From assembly GCA_050945855.1 (NCBI GenBank), contig JBMNTS010000010.1, positions 1 to 45,635 of the forward strand: a DNA stretch of 45,635 nt, read 5' to 3'. The notes beneath the pieces are model-generated. The model was not told the origin of the DNA and ran no database searches. It saw only the letters and a list, made by a program, of their open reading frames with translations. Source of the stretch: CAYSNP01 sp050945855. GTDB taxonomy: Bacteria; Bacillota; Clostridia; Christensenellales; DTU072. A program made the position numbers and the translations under genes. Positions 26,501 to 33,188 of the stretch are shown here, piece by piece (position 1 is the first letter of the stretch; every line of letters begins with the position of its first letter).

Positions 26501-26628
26501 TCAATGCCGTTCTCTTTCAGCACCCTGCACGCCTGCGTTCCCGCATAATCAAACTCGGCCGCCTGTCCTATCACAATGGGGCCGGAGCCTATTACCAATA
26601 CTTTTTTAATTGCTTCATTCTTTGGCAT
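23530..26628 (-). CDS. carB: Carbamoyl-phosphate synthase large subunit
   Basis: 1032 residues, with two homologous ATP-grasp halves (about 1-400 and 550-935) and a C-terminal allosteric MGS-like domain. G-S-G-P-I-V-I-G-Q-A near the start and G-S-G-P-I-R-I-G-Q-G at the second half mark the duplication. It makes carbamoyl phosphate for pyrimidines and arginine from bicarbonate, ATP and CarA-derived ammonia. It overlaps carA by 14 bases. Confidence 0.97.
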   Translation of the reverse strand: MPKNEAIKKVLVIGSGPIVIGQAAEFDYAGTQACRVLKENGIEVVLVNSNPATIMTDPEMADKIYIEPLTAETVKRIALAEKPDGILSGLGGQAGLTISMQLDKCGFLKENGITLLGSSASAIDKAEDRKLFKETMLSIGEPIIPSAIAENVEAALAFGRQAGYPLIIRPAFTMGGEGGGIAADEDELREKAAVGLGVSPIGQILVEKSVAGWKEIEFEVMRDCKGNSITVCSMENFDPVGVHTGDSIVIAPAVTLADREYQMLRSAALNIINALEIEGGCNCQFALHPYSFEYAVIEVNPRVSRSSALASKATGYPIAKVATKIAIGYTLDEIQNAVTGTTKAAFEPALDYVAVKLPKWPFDKFVYAEKTLGTQMKATGEVMALAPSFEEALIKAVRGAELGLADLNLPRLKSKSDGEIREMLSDVTSERLFVLYEALCRGVTVEELYETTKIDRWFLHGLSRIAKSKRNKPKKPLVYKMVDTCGGEFEAQTPYFYSTHDGEEDEALPFAKKSGKERIVVLGSGPIRIGQGIEFDYACVHCVRTLKKMGYEVIVINNNPETVSTDFDTADKLYFEPLCADDVMRIIETEKPIGAIVAFGGGTAIKLAKALAARGVRIIGTSADAIDICEDRERFDAMLEKLQIKRPPGYSVTDEKKALAAAKKLGFPVLIRPSYVLGGQNMIIAWNEEDISEYMKIILRNAQDCPVLIDKYLMGREIEVDAICDGEGILIPGIMEQVERTGVHSGDSIAVYPPINLDEQMKERVLELTEKICKELDARGLVNIQYVIYRGELYVIEVNPRASRTVPYLSKVTGIPMCDWAVMASLGKKLPQYNIAPEIKFAAVKVPVFSFEKLAGLDTHLGPEMKSTGEVLGIGRDLSEALFKGLLAAGYKMKRSGGVLITVTDNDKQEIVPIAKRFEALGFSLYATAGTAERLKANGVAVQTVEKIRDCAQNNTATLLGSGKISYVVSTSDKGRDPALDDVKIRRLAVSKGISCMTSIDTANALIDSLMSGYTESTTQLVELNTLHKREA

Positions 26629-27679
26629 AAGTAGCTACCTTGTCTATCCTTTCAATAAAGCGGTCGAACAAAAAAGAGGTGTCGCGCGGACCCGCGCACG
26701 CTTCGGGATGGAACTGCACGGAGAAAGATAAGCCGTAATCCAGCCCCTCGCAGCTGCCGTCGTTGACGTTGACAAAACTGCTCTCATCCGTAATCACCTC
26801 GTAACCGTGGTTTTGACTGGTGATATATACCCGTCCCGTTTTGGTGTCCCTGACCGGCTGGTTTGCCCCTCTGTGTCCGAATTTTAGCTTGCGCGTTTTA
26901 TACCCGCAGGCAAGCGCAAGCAATTGATGCCCCATGCAGATTCCGAAGATAGGCAGACCGCTTTCCTTCAGCTTGCGGATTGTCTCTATTGCGCCGAGAT
27001 TCGCGGGGTCGGCAGGGTCGCCGGGGCCGTTTGAGAGCAAAATCCCGTCCGGGCGGTAACTTAAAATCTGCTGCGCTCCGGCGTCATAGGTAAATCTCTT
27101 TACAACACAACCCCGTTTAAGCAGTTCGCGTTCCATACCCGATTTCGCTCCGAAATCCAGCAGCGCGATTTTGCGCTTGCCCTCGCCTGTCGCGGCAGTT
27201 TGGGCAACCGAAACGCGCGGTATAGGAGACGTAAGTAAATATTCCGCCGCTTCTTTTTGGTCGTTATCCTTGGGCGCGGAATATGTTATTTTACCGTTGA
27301 GCGTGCCCGTATTGCGAATGATCTTGGTAAGCCTGCGCGTATCAATGCCGTAAAGCCCGGCTATGCCGTGTTGCTTTAAGAAGGCGTCCAGACTGCCCTC
27401 GCTTCTGAAGTTGGAGGGAGTCTCGCAGGGGTATTTTACTATATAGCCTTTGAGGTGCGGCTTTTGAGATTCAAAGTCAGGGGGGATAACGCCGTAATTG
27501 CCGATTAACGGAAAAGTCTGCAACACAATTTGCCCCTCGTAGGAGGGGTCTGTAAGTGTTTCAAGATATCCTGTCATAGCTGTGGTAAAAACCACTTCGC
27601 CCGCGGTTTCCTTTACCGCGCCGAAGGAGTATCCCTCAAATATTTCGCCGTTTTCCAATATCAGATAAGCCTTTTTCAT
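26615..27679 (-). CDS. carA: Carbamoyl-phosphate synthase small subunit
   Basis: 354 residues. The start at 27679 gives M-K-K-A-Y-L-I-L-E-N-G, the normal N-terminus. The frame stays open further upstream inside purF, but that part does not resemble CarA. An ATGA overlap couples it to the purF stop, with GGAGGAG ahead of it. The class I glutaminase has G-I-C-M-G-H-Q and F-H-P-E-A. It supplies ammonia to CarB. Confidence 0.95.
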   Translation of the reverse strand: MKKAYLILENGEIFEGYSFGAVKETAGEVVFTTAMTGYLETLTDPSYEGQIVLQTFPLIGNYGVIPPDFESQKPHLKGYIVKYPCETPSNFRSEGSLDAFLKQHGIAGLYGIDTRRLTKIIRNTGTLNGKITYSAPKDNDQKEAAEYLLTSPIPRVSVAQTAATGEGKRKIALLDFGAKSGMERELLKRGCVVKRFTYDAGAQQILSYRPDGILLSNGPGDPADPANLGAIETIRKLKESGLPIFGICMGHQLLALACGYKTRKLKFGHRGANQPVRDTKTGRVYITSQNHGYEVITDESSFVNVNDGSCEGLDYGLSFSVQFHPEACAGPRDTSFLFDRFIERIDKVATYAKE

Positions 27680-29100
27680 TTTGCGCTCTCCTCCAGCGCG
27701 TCTTTGCTGACCGCATCGTGATTGCCCTCGCCGGTAAAACACGCCGTGCACAGCGGCGAGGCGCATTTTCCGCAAGCGGCTCTTAGTCCTTCCATGCTTA
27801 TGTACCCCAGACTGTCCGCCCCGATTTTGCGGCAAATCTCGGCTATGCTCATTTTGTTCGCAATCAGTTTGTCCACGCTGTCTATATCCGTCCCGTAACG
27901 GCAGGTATACATAAAGGGCGGCGAACTCACTCTGACGTGCACTTCTTTGGCGCCCGCGTTTTTAAGACTGCGCACAATCTTTTCGCTGGTCGTGCCGCGC
28001 ACTATGGAGTCGTCCACCAGAACCACCCTTTTTCCCTCTACGCTTGCCGCCAGAGGATTCAATTTCAGCTTCACCGCGTCGTCCCGCTTGCTTTGCGTGG
28101 GATAAATAAAACTCCTGCCTATATAGCGGTTTTTGACAAAACCGGGTACTAAAGGCAGCCCGCAGGCCGCGCTGAACCCCGCCGCCGCGTCCAGCCCGGA
28201 GTCGGGCACGCCGCAAACGATATCCGCTTCCGCCGGGTGCTCGTAATACAGGGTTTTGCCCATATTGACCCGTGCGCGGTACACGCTTAGTCCGTCTATG
28301 ACGGAATCTGGACGGGCGAAGTAAACGTATTCAAAGATACACATCCCCAGGCCGTCCTCACATACTTTCCCGTTCCGCTCACCGCCCACGATTTCGCCGT
28401 CTTTAATAATGACCGTTTCGCCCGGCTCCACGTCCCTCAACAGCTTAAAGCCGCAGGAGTCCAGGGCGCAGCTTTCGCTGGCGACAGCCATGCCGTCCTT
28501 GCTTATTCCCAAAACCAGGGGGCGGAAGCCGTGGGGGTCGCGTACGGCGAACAAATGTCCGCAGGCATTCGCTATACATAAGGAAAACGCGCCCTCCAAC
28601 TCGGAGATTGCCTTTTTTATTCCTTTGATAATATCCTTTTCCTTAACTATCCTGTACGCTAACAGGGAGGCGACTACCTCGCTGTCGCTTGTGGCCTTAA
28701 ACCGCAGACCGCAGTCTTTGAGCATTTCCCGCAGCGCTTTGGCATTTGTTATATTTCCGTTATGCGCGGTGGCGATTCTGCCGGTCAGGTACTCGGTGAC
28801 AAAGGGTCCGGTATTTTCCGCCTGATTGCAGCCGGTGGTGGAATACCTTGTATGTCCCACGGCTACTTTGCCTTGCGGCAGAGAGGCAAGCGTTTTCTCG
28901 GAAAAAACCTCGGATACAAGCCCGATATCCTTCTTGCAGAAGATGTTGCCTTCTCTTGCGACGGCGATGCCCGCGCCTTCCTGCCCCCTGTGTTGGAGAG
29001 AAAGCAACCCGTTGTACGCCAGACCCGCCGCTTCTTCCGAGCTTTTCAGGCTGACGCCGAATACGGCACATTCCTCGTTAATCTTCCGTCGCGTTTTCAT
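27676..29100 (-). CDS. purF: Amidophosphoribosyltransferase
   Basis: 474 residues. The enzyme is the first step of purine synthesis, PRPP plus glutamine giving phosphoribosylamine. The Ntn-type nucleophile is Cys11 after a ten-residue propeptide (E-E-C-A-V-F-G-V). L-Q-H-R-G-Q-E-G-A-G-I and the PRPP loop V-L-V-D-D-S-I-V-R-G-T-T are clear. The C-terminal C-G-K-C-A-S-P-L-C-T-A-C suggests the iron-sulfur cluster seen in Bacillus PurF. It overlaps the ANTAR gene by 23 bases. Confidence 0.96.
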   Translation of the reverse strand: MKTRRKINEECAVFGVSLKSSEEAAGLAYNGLLSLQHRGQEGAGIAVAREGNIFCKKDIGLVSEVFSEKTLASLPQGKVAVGHTRYSTTGCNQAENTGPFVTEYLTGRIATAHNGNITNAKALREMLKDCGLRFKATSDSEVVASLLAYRIVKEKDIIKGIKKAISELEGAFSLCIANACGHLFAVRDPHGFRPLVLGISKDGMAVASESCALDSCGFKLLRDVEPGETVIIKDGEIVGGERNGKVCEDGLGMCIFEYVYFARPDSVIDGLSVYRARVNMGKTLYYEHPAEADIVCGVPDSGLDAAAGFSAACGLPLVPGFVKNRYIGRSFIYPTQSKRDDAVKLKLNPLAASVEGKRVVLVDDSIVRGTTSEKIVRSLKNAGAKEVHVRVSSPPFMYTCRYGTDIDSVDKLIANKMSIAEICRKIGADSLGYISMEGLRAACGKCASPLCTACFTGEGNHDAVSKDALEESAK

Positions 29101-29659
29101 AATCTTTAATTATCCTTTCGGCAACCGCTTTCCGTTTGGAGCGCGTATCCATCGCCTTTTTCTCTATATATCTGTGCGCTTCCTGCTCGCTCATTCCGCG
29201 AGCGGCAATAAGTATGCTTTTGGCGCGGTCCACCAAGCGGATGGTCTCGATTTTTTCTCTCAGCCCCTCGTTTTCCGCTCTTATATTCTGCAGCCTTATT
29301 CCGGTTGATTTAACCAGGCTCAACGCCTGCCGGAACATTTCGCGGGAGAGCGGCTTTGCCACCGTCAGCACCCCGTCGTTTTCACATACCGCCGCGACCA
29401 TATCGTATATTTCGCTTTTGACAATCAGGATAACCTGACTGATTCCCTTAACCGAGATTTGTCTGGCAAATCCCTCCCCCGTCTCGTCTGCAAGCGGCGC
29501 GTTGATAATTATCAGGTCAAAATCCCGCTCCAACAGCGCGCGGCGCGCCTCGCCGCAGGTGCGCGCGACCGCGAAGTCCGTCAAAGAGTATACGGAAAGC
29601 TGCTCCGCAATAAATGCGGCGGTCTTTTCCGTATTGGTGACAATCAGCGCGCTTTTCAT
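29078..29659 (-). CDS. ANTAR-domain RNA-binding antiterminator with pseudo-receiver domain
   Basis: 193 residues. A CheY-like fold (about 1-118) is joined by a coiled-coil-like helix (about 120-140) to an ANTAR domain (about 135-187), with A-K-S-I-L-I-A-A-R-G-M-S-E-Q-E-A-H-R-Y-I as its recognisable part. ANTAR proteins bind A-x-x-x-G-x hexaloop hairpins in nascent RNA and prevent terminators from forming. The receiver looks non-phosphorylatable: the phosphoacceptor position reads N (I-I-I-N-A-P, residue 53) and the usual acidic pair near residue 8 is absent, while K102 remains. A direct ligand or protein partner, perhaps glutamine synthetase itself, is therefore more likely than a kinase. It lies 11 bases after glnA. 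Matching hairpins occur in the glnA and glnN leaders, so autoregulation is likely. Confidence 0.88.
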   Translation of the reverse strand: MKSALIVTNTEKTAAFIAEQLSVYSLTDFAVARTCGEARRALLERDFDLIIINAPLADETGEGFARQISVKGISQVILIVKSEIYDMVAAVCENDGVLTVAKPLSREMFRQALSLVKSTGIRLQNIRAENEGLREKIETIRLVDRAKSILIAARGMSEQEAHRYIEKKAMDTRSKRKAVAERIIKDYENATED

Positions 29660-29670
29660 AAATTTATCCT

Positions 29671-30993
29671 TTAGAAGAAGGGGAAGTAACGGCTTTTATA
29701 GAACTCCTTTTTATCTTTTGCCCATTCATACTCCTCTGCTTCCGTCTTCTTCAGCGCCAGATATCTGTTAAACAAATTCTCGCCTACCACTTTTTTGGCA
29801 AATTGCCCCGCTTCCGCTATCCTGATAGCATCGGACAGACTCTCGGGCAGCTTCTTTAATCCTTTTGTCAACTCCTCGCTTGCGGCAAACAAGTCGGCGT
29901 TTACAGCCTCGGGCAGCGTCGCGTTTTGCTCGATTCCGTCCAGTCCGGCCGATATGATAAGCGCAAGCGCCAGATAAGGATTAACGGACGGGTCGGGAGA
30001 ACGCAGCTCCATTCTGAACTTTTCGCCGGTTGCCGCGGGTATGCGGATAAGCTGGGAACGGTTGCAATGCGACCACGATACGAAACGGGGTGCCTCGAAT
30101 TTGCCCAGCCGTTCGTATGAGTTGGCTATGGGATTCAAAAACAAAGTCAATTCCTCAATTCTGGAAAGGATGCCGGCGATAAAGCTGCTTGCGACTTCGG
30201 ATTGCTCTCCGTTTTCCGCCTTCTTAAAAATATTGCGCCCGTTTTGAGCAAGCGAAAGGTTTATATGCAGCCCGTTTCCGGGCGCGTCCAAAATGGGCTT
30301 GGGCATAAAGGAAGCGAACAAGCCGTTGCGCTCCGCTATCGCTTTCACCACCGATTTAAATGTTTGCAGATTGTCCGCGCTCTCCAGCGCGTCGCCGAAT
30401 TTAAAGGTAATCTCGTTTTGTCCGGGGCCTTGCTCATGATGCGAGGTTTCGGGATGCAGCCCCATTTCCGCGAGCGTGAGGCATATTTCGCGGCGGATAT
30501 TTTCGCCTTTATCCGGTGGTGAGAGGTCAAAATAACCGCCCTTATCCAAAGGTATATCCGTAGGGCTGCCTTCCTCGCCCGATTTGAACAGATAGAATTC
30601 GCACTCGGTGCCTACCTTGCATATATACCCCATCTTATCCGCGCGGGCCAATACTTCTTTTAAGAGCGCGCGGCCGCTCAGCATAAACACGGTGCCGTCA
30701 GGATTCTTGATATCGCAATAAAAACGGGCAACTCTGCCGGGGCCCGGACGCCAGGGCAATATGCTCAGCGTAGCGGGATCGGGATAAAGCAGCAAATCCG
30801 ATTGAGTTACCTCCTTAAAGCCCTTTATCGCGTGCGCGTCAAAGGAAACGCCGTATTCAAAAGCCCCCTCCAGTTCCTCCGCCATAATGGCGATATTTTT
30901 CTGAAGCCCGAACAAGTCACAAAAAGTAAGGCGAACAAACTTGACGTCGTTCTCCTTTACGAATTCCAGTACTTCTCTCGCCGTATTGGTCAT
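29671..30993 (-). CDS. glnA: Glutamine synthetase type I
   Basis: 440 residues, the GS-I (alpha-like) size. Features include F-C-D-L-F-G near the start, a C-E-F-Y-L-F metal-ligand strand, H-H-E-Q-G-P-G-Q-N-E, N-G-L-H-I-N-L-S and the arginine-rich R-S-P-D-P-S-V-N-P-Y-L-A. GS-I of this type is usually feedback-inhibited rather than adenylylated. It is the first gene of the long operon, directly followed by the ANTAR regulator, and sits behind an attenuator leader. GGAGAAAG lies upstream of the ATG. The window thus encodes two unrelated-length glutamine synthetases under near-identical leaders. Confidence 0.96.
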   Translation of the reverse strand: MTNTAREVLEFVKENDVKFVRLTFCDLFGLQKNIAIMAEELEGAFEYGVSFDAHAIKGFKEVTQSDLLLYPDPATLSILPWRPGPGRVARFYCDIKNPDGTVFMLSGRALLKEVLARADKMGYICKVGTECEFYLFKSGEEGSPTDIPLDKGGYFDLSPPDKGENIRREICLTLAEMGLHPETSHHEQGPGQNEITFKFGDALESADNLQTFKSVVKAIAERNGLFASFMPKPILDAPGNGLHINLSLAQNGRNIFKKAENGEQSEVASSFIAGILSRIEELTLFLNPIANSYERLGKFEAPRFVSWSHCNRSQLIRIPAATGEKFRMELRSPDPSVNPYLALALIISAGLDGIEQNATLPEAVNADLFAASEELTKGLKKLPESLSDAIRIAEAGQFAKKVVGENLFNRYLALKKTEAEEYEWAKDKKEFYKSRYFPFF

Positions 30994-31078
30994 ATTTTTC
31001 TTTCTCCTTGATTATTTATTTCAACCGCCATAGCCTGCCCTCATACAAATACTTTCCCCTTTTTACCCCCATAAACCC

Positions 31079-31114
31079 AAAAAAGCGTTCATCCAAATCT
31101 ATATGGATGAACGC
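31079..31114 (-). terminator. Attenuator-type terminator before glnA
   Basis: On the minus strand, perfect ten-base arms GCGTTCATCC and GGATGAACGC enclose a ten-base loop and are followed by six Ts. It is about 85 bases before the glnA start and inside its own leader, about ten bases after the predicted transcription start. A role in attenuation is therefore likely. Confidence 0.9.
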
Positions 31115-31124
31115 CTTTGTTCAC
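31107..31124 (-). promoter_or_regulatory. ANTAR-type antiterminator hairpin of glnA
   Basis: On the minus strand, GTGAAC-AAAGGC-GTTCAT forms a six-pair stem (one G-U pair) with the same AAAGGC hexaloop as in the glnN leader. It overlaps the 5' arm of the terminator by eight bases. Stem differences between the two leaders keep the pairing, which supports an RNA structure. Confidence 0.7.
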
Positions 31125-31131
31125 TCTGAAC

Positions 31132-31161
31132 AGTATACCCCAACCCCCCGCCCCCTGTCAA
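31132..31161 (-). promoter_or_regulatory. Predicted sigma-A promoter of the glnA operon
   Basis: On the minus strand, TTGACA (31156-31161) and TATACT (31132-31137) are 18 bases apart, with a very G-rich spacer. The predicted start near 31125 places the hexaloop hairpin at the extreme 5' end of the message. A dyad TGTTC/GAACA at 31118-31132 overlaps the start region and could be an operator. Confidence 0.75.
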
Positions 31162-31278
31162 ACAAATAACCCCCTAAAACCCCATAAATGCCTTGGAACG
31201 GGGACGTGTTGTGCTTGATGCTTGGAATTCCGCGTCCCGTACAAGCCGATAAGGCACACGCAGCCCGTATCAGTGCCG

Positions 31279-31812
31279 CTATCCGCCGCTCTTTACATAA
31301 CGGGATTGTTCGCTAAAAATACACCCGCAATACTTCTGCATATACAGCCCCAAAGCCCGCGCTTCCTGCTGTCCCTGCCTGAAATACGGGCGAAAATCCC
31401 GGTACAGGAAGGGGACTTTGTATTTTTCGGCAGCCTGCTCCGCGGTGGTAATAATCAGATTATGGTCTTGATAAGGGCTGATAAGCAGGGTGGTGGAAAA
31501 AGTATCGTAACCGTTTTGGGCGGCATATTCCGCGGTAGCCTCCAGCCGCATTTTATAGCACGCCGCGCAGCGGGAGTCTATATCCGGCCATACCTTATTG
31601 AGATAAGAATTCAGACCGTATTCGCCATGCTCCGTTAATGGCAGCCCTTTATCCTCGGCGTAAGCCCTAAGGGCATCCCTTCTCGCGGCGTACTCCGTGT
31701 AGGGGTGGATATTGGGATTGTACCAAAACAGGTGGACTTCCCCTTCTTTTCGCAAAGTTTCTATGCACTTTATCGAGCAGGGGGCGCAGCAGGTATGCAA
31801 CAGTATTTTCAT
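31279..31812 (-). CDS. queH: Epoxyqueuosine reductase QueH
   Basis: 177 residues. QueH carries out the last step of queuosine tRNA modification, reducing epoxyqueuosine, and is unrelated to QueG. The conserved cysteines are in H-T-C-C-A-P-C (residues 8, 9, 12), R-C-A-A-C (82, 85) and Y-C-G-C near the C-terminus. It is a single gene divergent from the KamA-like gene. Its 3' end is followed by the glnA promoter region, and no terminator of its own was seen. Confidence 0.92.
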   Translation of the reverse strand: MKILLHTCCAPCSIKCIETLRKEGEVHLFWYNPNIHPYTEYAARRDALRAYAEDKGLPLTEHGEYGLNSYLNKVWPDIDSRCAACYKMRLEATAEYAAQNGYDTFSTTLLISPYQDHNLIITTAEQAAEKYKVPFLYRDFRPYFRQGQQEARALGLYMQKYCGCIFSEQSRYVKSGG

Positions 31813-31907
31813 ATCTTTTCCTCATTAATAAAATACCATATTATCCCCATTTTGGCAACAATATAGCCTTGGCAACGCGCGGGGCGCGGCGCGCAGAAAG
31901 GGGCGAT

Positions 31908-31936
31908 TTGCGTAAAGAGGTCAAATATGTTATAAT
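31908..31936 (+). promoter_or_regulatory. Predicted promoter of the KamA-like gene
   Basis: A perfect TATAAT at 31931-31936 with an extended TG is preceded at 17 bases by TTGCGT (31908-31913). The gene's ribosome binding site AGGAGG lies at 31957-31962. Confidence 0.65.
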
Positions 31937-31971
31937 ATTAAGGCATAATTTTTTACAGGAGGTGGCAATCT

Positions 31972-33096
31972 ATGCAAAATTACGATTGGCGGAAAGAACT
32001 TGAAGGCAACATTACCACCGCTTGCGAACTGGCATCCAGCGGTCTAATTGCGGAAAACGAAAAGGAAAAAATCGCAAAAATCATTTCAAAATACCCTGTT
32101 AATATCACAAGCTATTATAAAAAACTTATCAGAAAATACGATTACACCGACCCCATTTACAGGATGTGCGTAGCGTCGGTAAACGAGCTTACTCCCGATG
32201 GCAGAGAGGATGTCAGCGGAGAAGCGGAAAACACGGTGGAGGAAGGCTTGCAGCATAAATACAGCAATACCTTGCTGGTGCTTTCCACCAATGTATGCGC
32301 TATGTATTGCAGGCATTGCTTCCGCAAGCGCATGGTAGGCAAAAGCGAGGATGAAACGCTGTCTTTTACTCAAAAAGCGATTGATTACGCCGCGGCGCAC
32401 CCCGAAATAGACAACGTGCTTATAACCGGCGGGGACTCTTTTATGAATTCCAATAAGGTAATAGAGAGTTTTCTGAAAGGGCTGTGCCAAATAGAGCATC
32501 TGAAGTTTATCCGTTTCGGCACCAGATTGCCCGTGGTGCTGCCCGGGCGTATTTATCAGGATAAGCAACTGCTGGATATTCTGGCCAAATACCGGAAACA
32601 GAAAAATATATACGTGGTCACTCAATTCAATCACCCGCGCGAATTGACCGAGGAAGCGCAAAAAGCGATTGAAGCGCTTAACCAAATAGGCATACACATG
32701 CTTAACCAGACGGTGCTGCTCGCGGGCGTAAACGATAACGCGAACACGCTGGTAAGGCTGTTTAACGGATTGGTAGCCCTTGGGGTAAGCCCTTACTATC
32801 TCTTTCAATGCAGACCGATAAAAGGGGTAAAGGGTTACTTTAACGTGCCTTTTTCCAAAGGCTGGCCCATAGTGGAAGAGACCAGAGCGCAGTTGTCCGG
32901 TCTTGCCAAAAGATTCAGATTCGCTATGAGCCATATCAAAGGCAAAATGGAGATACTGGGAATAACGGAAAGCGGCGAAATGCTGCTGAAGCAGCATCAG
33001 GCGAAAAACGAAAAGCATTTGAACAAAATATTTACGGTCAGGATAGACAAGAATACCAGTTGGCTGCCCGATAATATCGAATACAAGCCGCTCTGA
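31972..33096 (+). CDS. Radical SAM protein of the lysine 2,3-aminomutase (KamA) family
   Basis: 374 residues. The radical SAM cluster motif is C-A-M-Y-C-R-H-C-F (Cys 109, 113, 116), followed by I-T-G-G-D-S-F and F-G-T-R-L-P-V-V-L-P-G-R-I, which match KamA. The C-terminal P-G-G-G-G-K motif, whose Lys binds pyridoxal phosphate in lysine aminomutase, is not seen; the equivalent area reads H-I-K-G-K-M-E-I. The substrate-binding Q-C-D reads Q-C-R. It may therefore not be a PLP-dependent lysine mutase, and the substrate is unknown. A strong ribosome binding site and its own promoter support the start. Confidence 0.8.
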   Translation: MQNYDWRKELEGNITTACELASSGLIAENEKEKIAKIISKYPVNITSYYKKLIRKYDYTDPIYRMCVASVNELTPDGREDVSGEAENTVEEGLQHKYSNTLLVLSTNVCAMYCRHCFRKRMVGKSEDETLSFTQKAIDYAAAHPEIDNVLITGGDSFMNSNKVIESFLKGLCQIEHLKFIRFGTRLPVVLPGRIYQDKQLLDILAKYRKQKNIYVVTQFNHPRELTEEAQKAIEALNQIGIHMLNQTVLLAGVNDNANTLVRLFNGLVALGVSPYYLFQCRPIKGVKGYFNVPFSKGWPIVEETRAQLSGLAKRFRFAMSHIKGKMEILGITESGEMLLKQHQAKNEKHLNKIFTVRIDKNTSWLPDNIEYKPL

Positions 33097-33144
33097 TAAT
33101 CTGCCAAAAAATCCGATTTTTTTCTCTCCGGAAAACCTACTTTA

Positions 33145-33153
33145 TGGTAAAAT
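33145..33153 (+). promoter_or_regulatory. Possible extended -10 of the TMEM43-like gene
   Basis: TGGTAAAAT lies 36 bases before the start codon. No good -35 is visible at the expected distance. GGAG at 33177-33180 serves as ribosome binding site. Confidence 0.4.
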
Positions 33154-33188
33154 ATGTATAACAATATTAACAAAACGGAGCGGAAAGT

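Noticed and set aside
27680..27835. Longer carA start inside purF
   Set aside because: The added residues are unlike CarA, and the ATGA overlap with a good ribosome site marks the start at 27679.
31107..31132. GlnR/TnrA-type operator at the glnA promoter
   Set aside because: The known box TGTNA-N7-TNACA does not match; the dyads here have other arms and spacing, and no GlnR gene is present in the window.
31874..31896. GC-rich inverted stretch between queH and the KamA-like gene
   Set aside because: It is a low-complexity GCGC run with no T tract and lies between divergent starts, so a terminator makes little sense.
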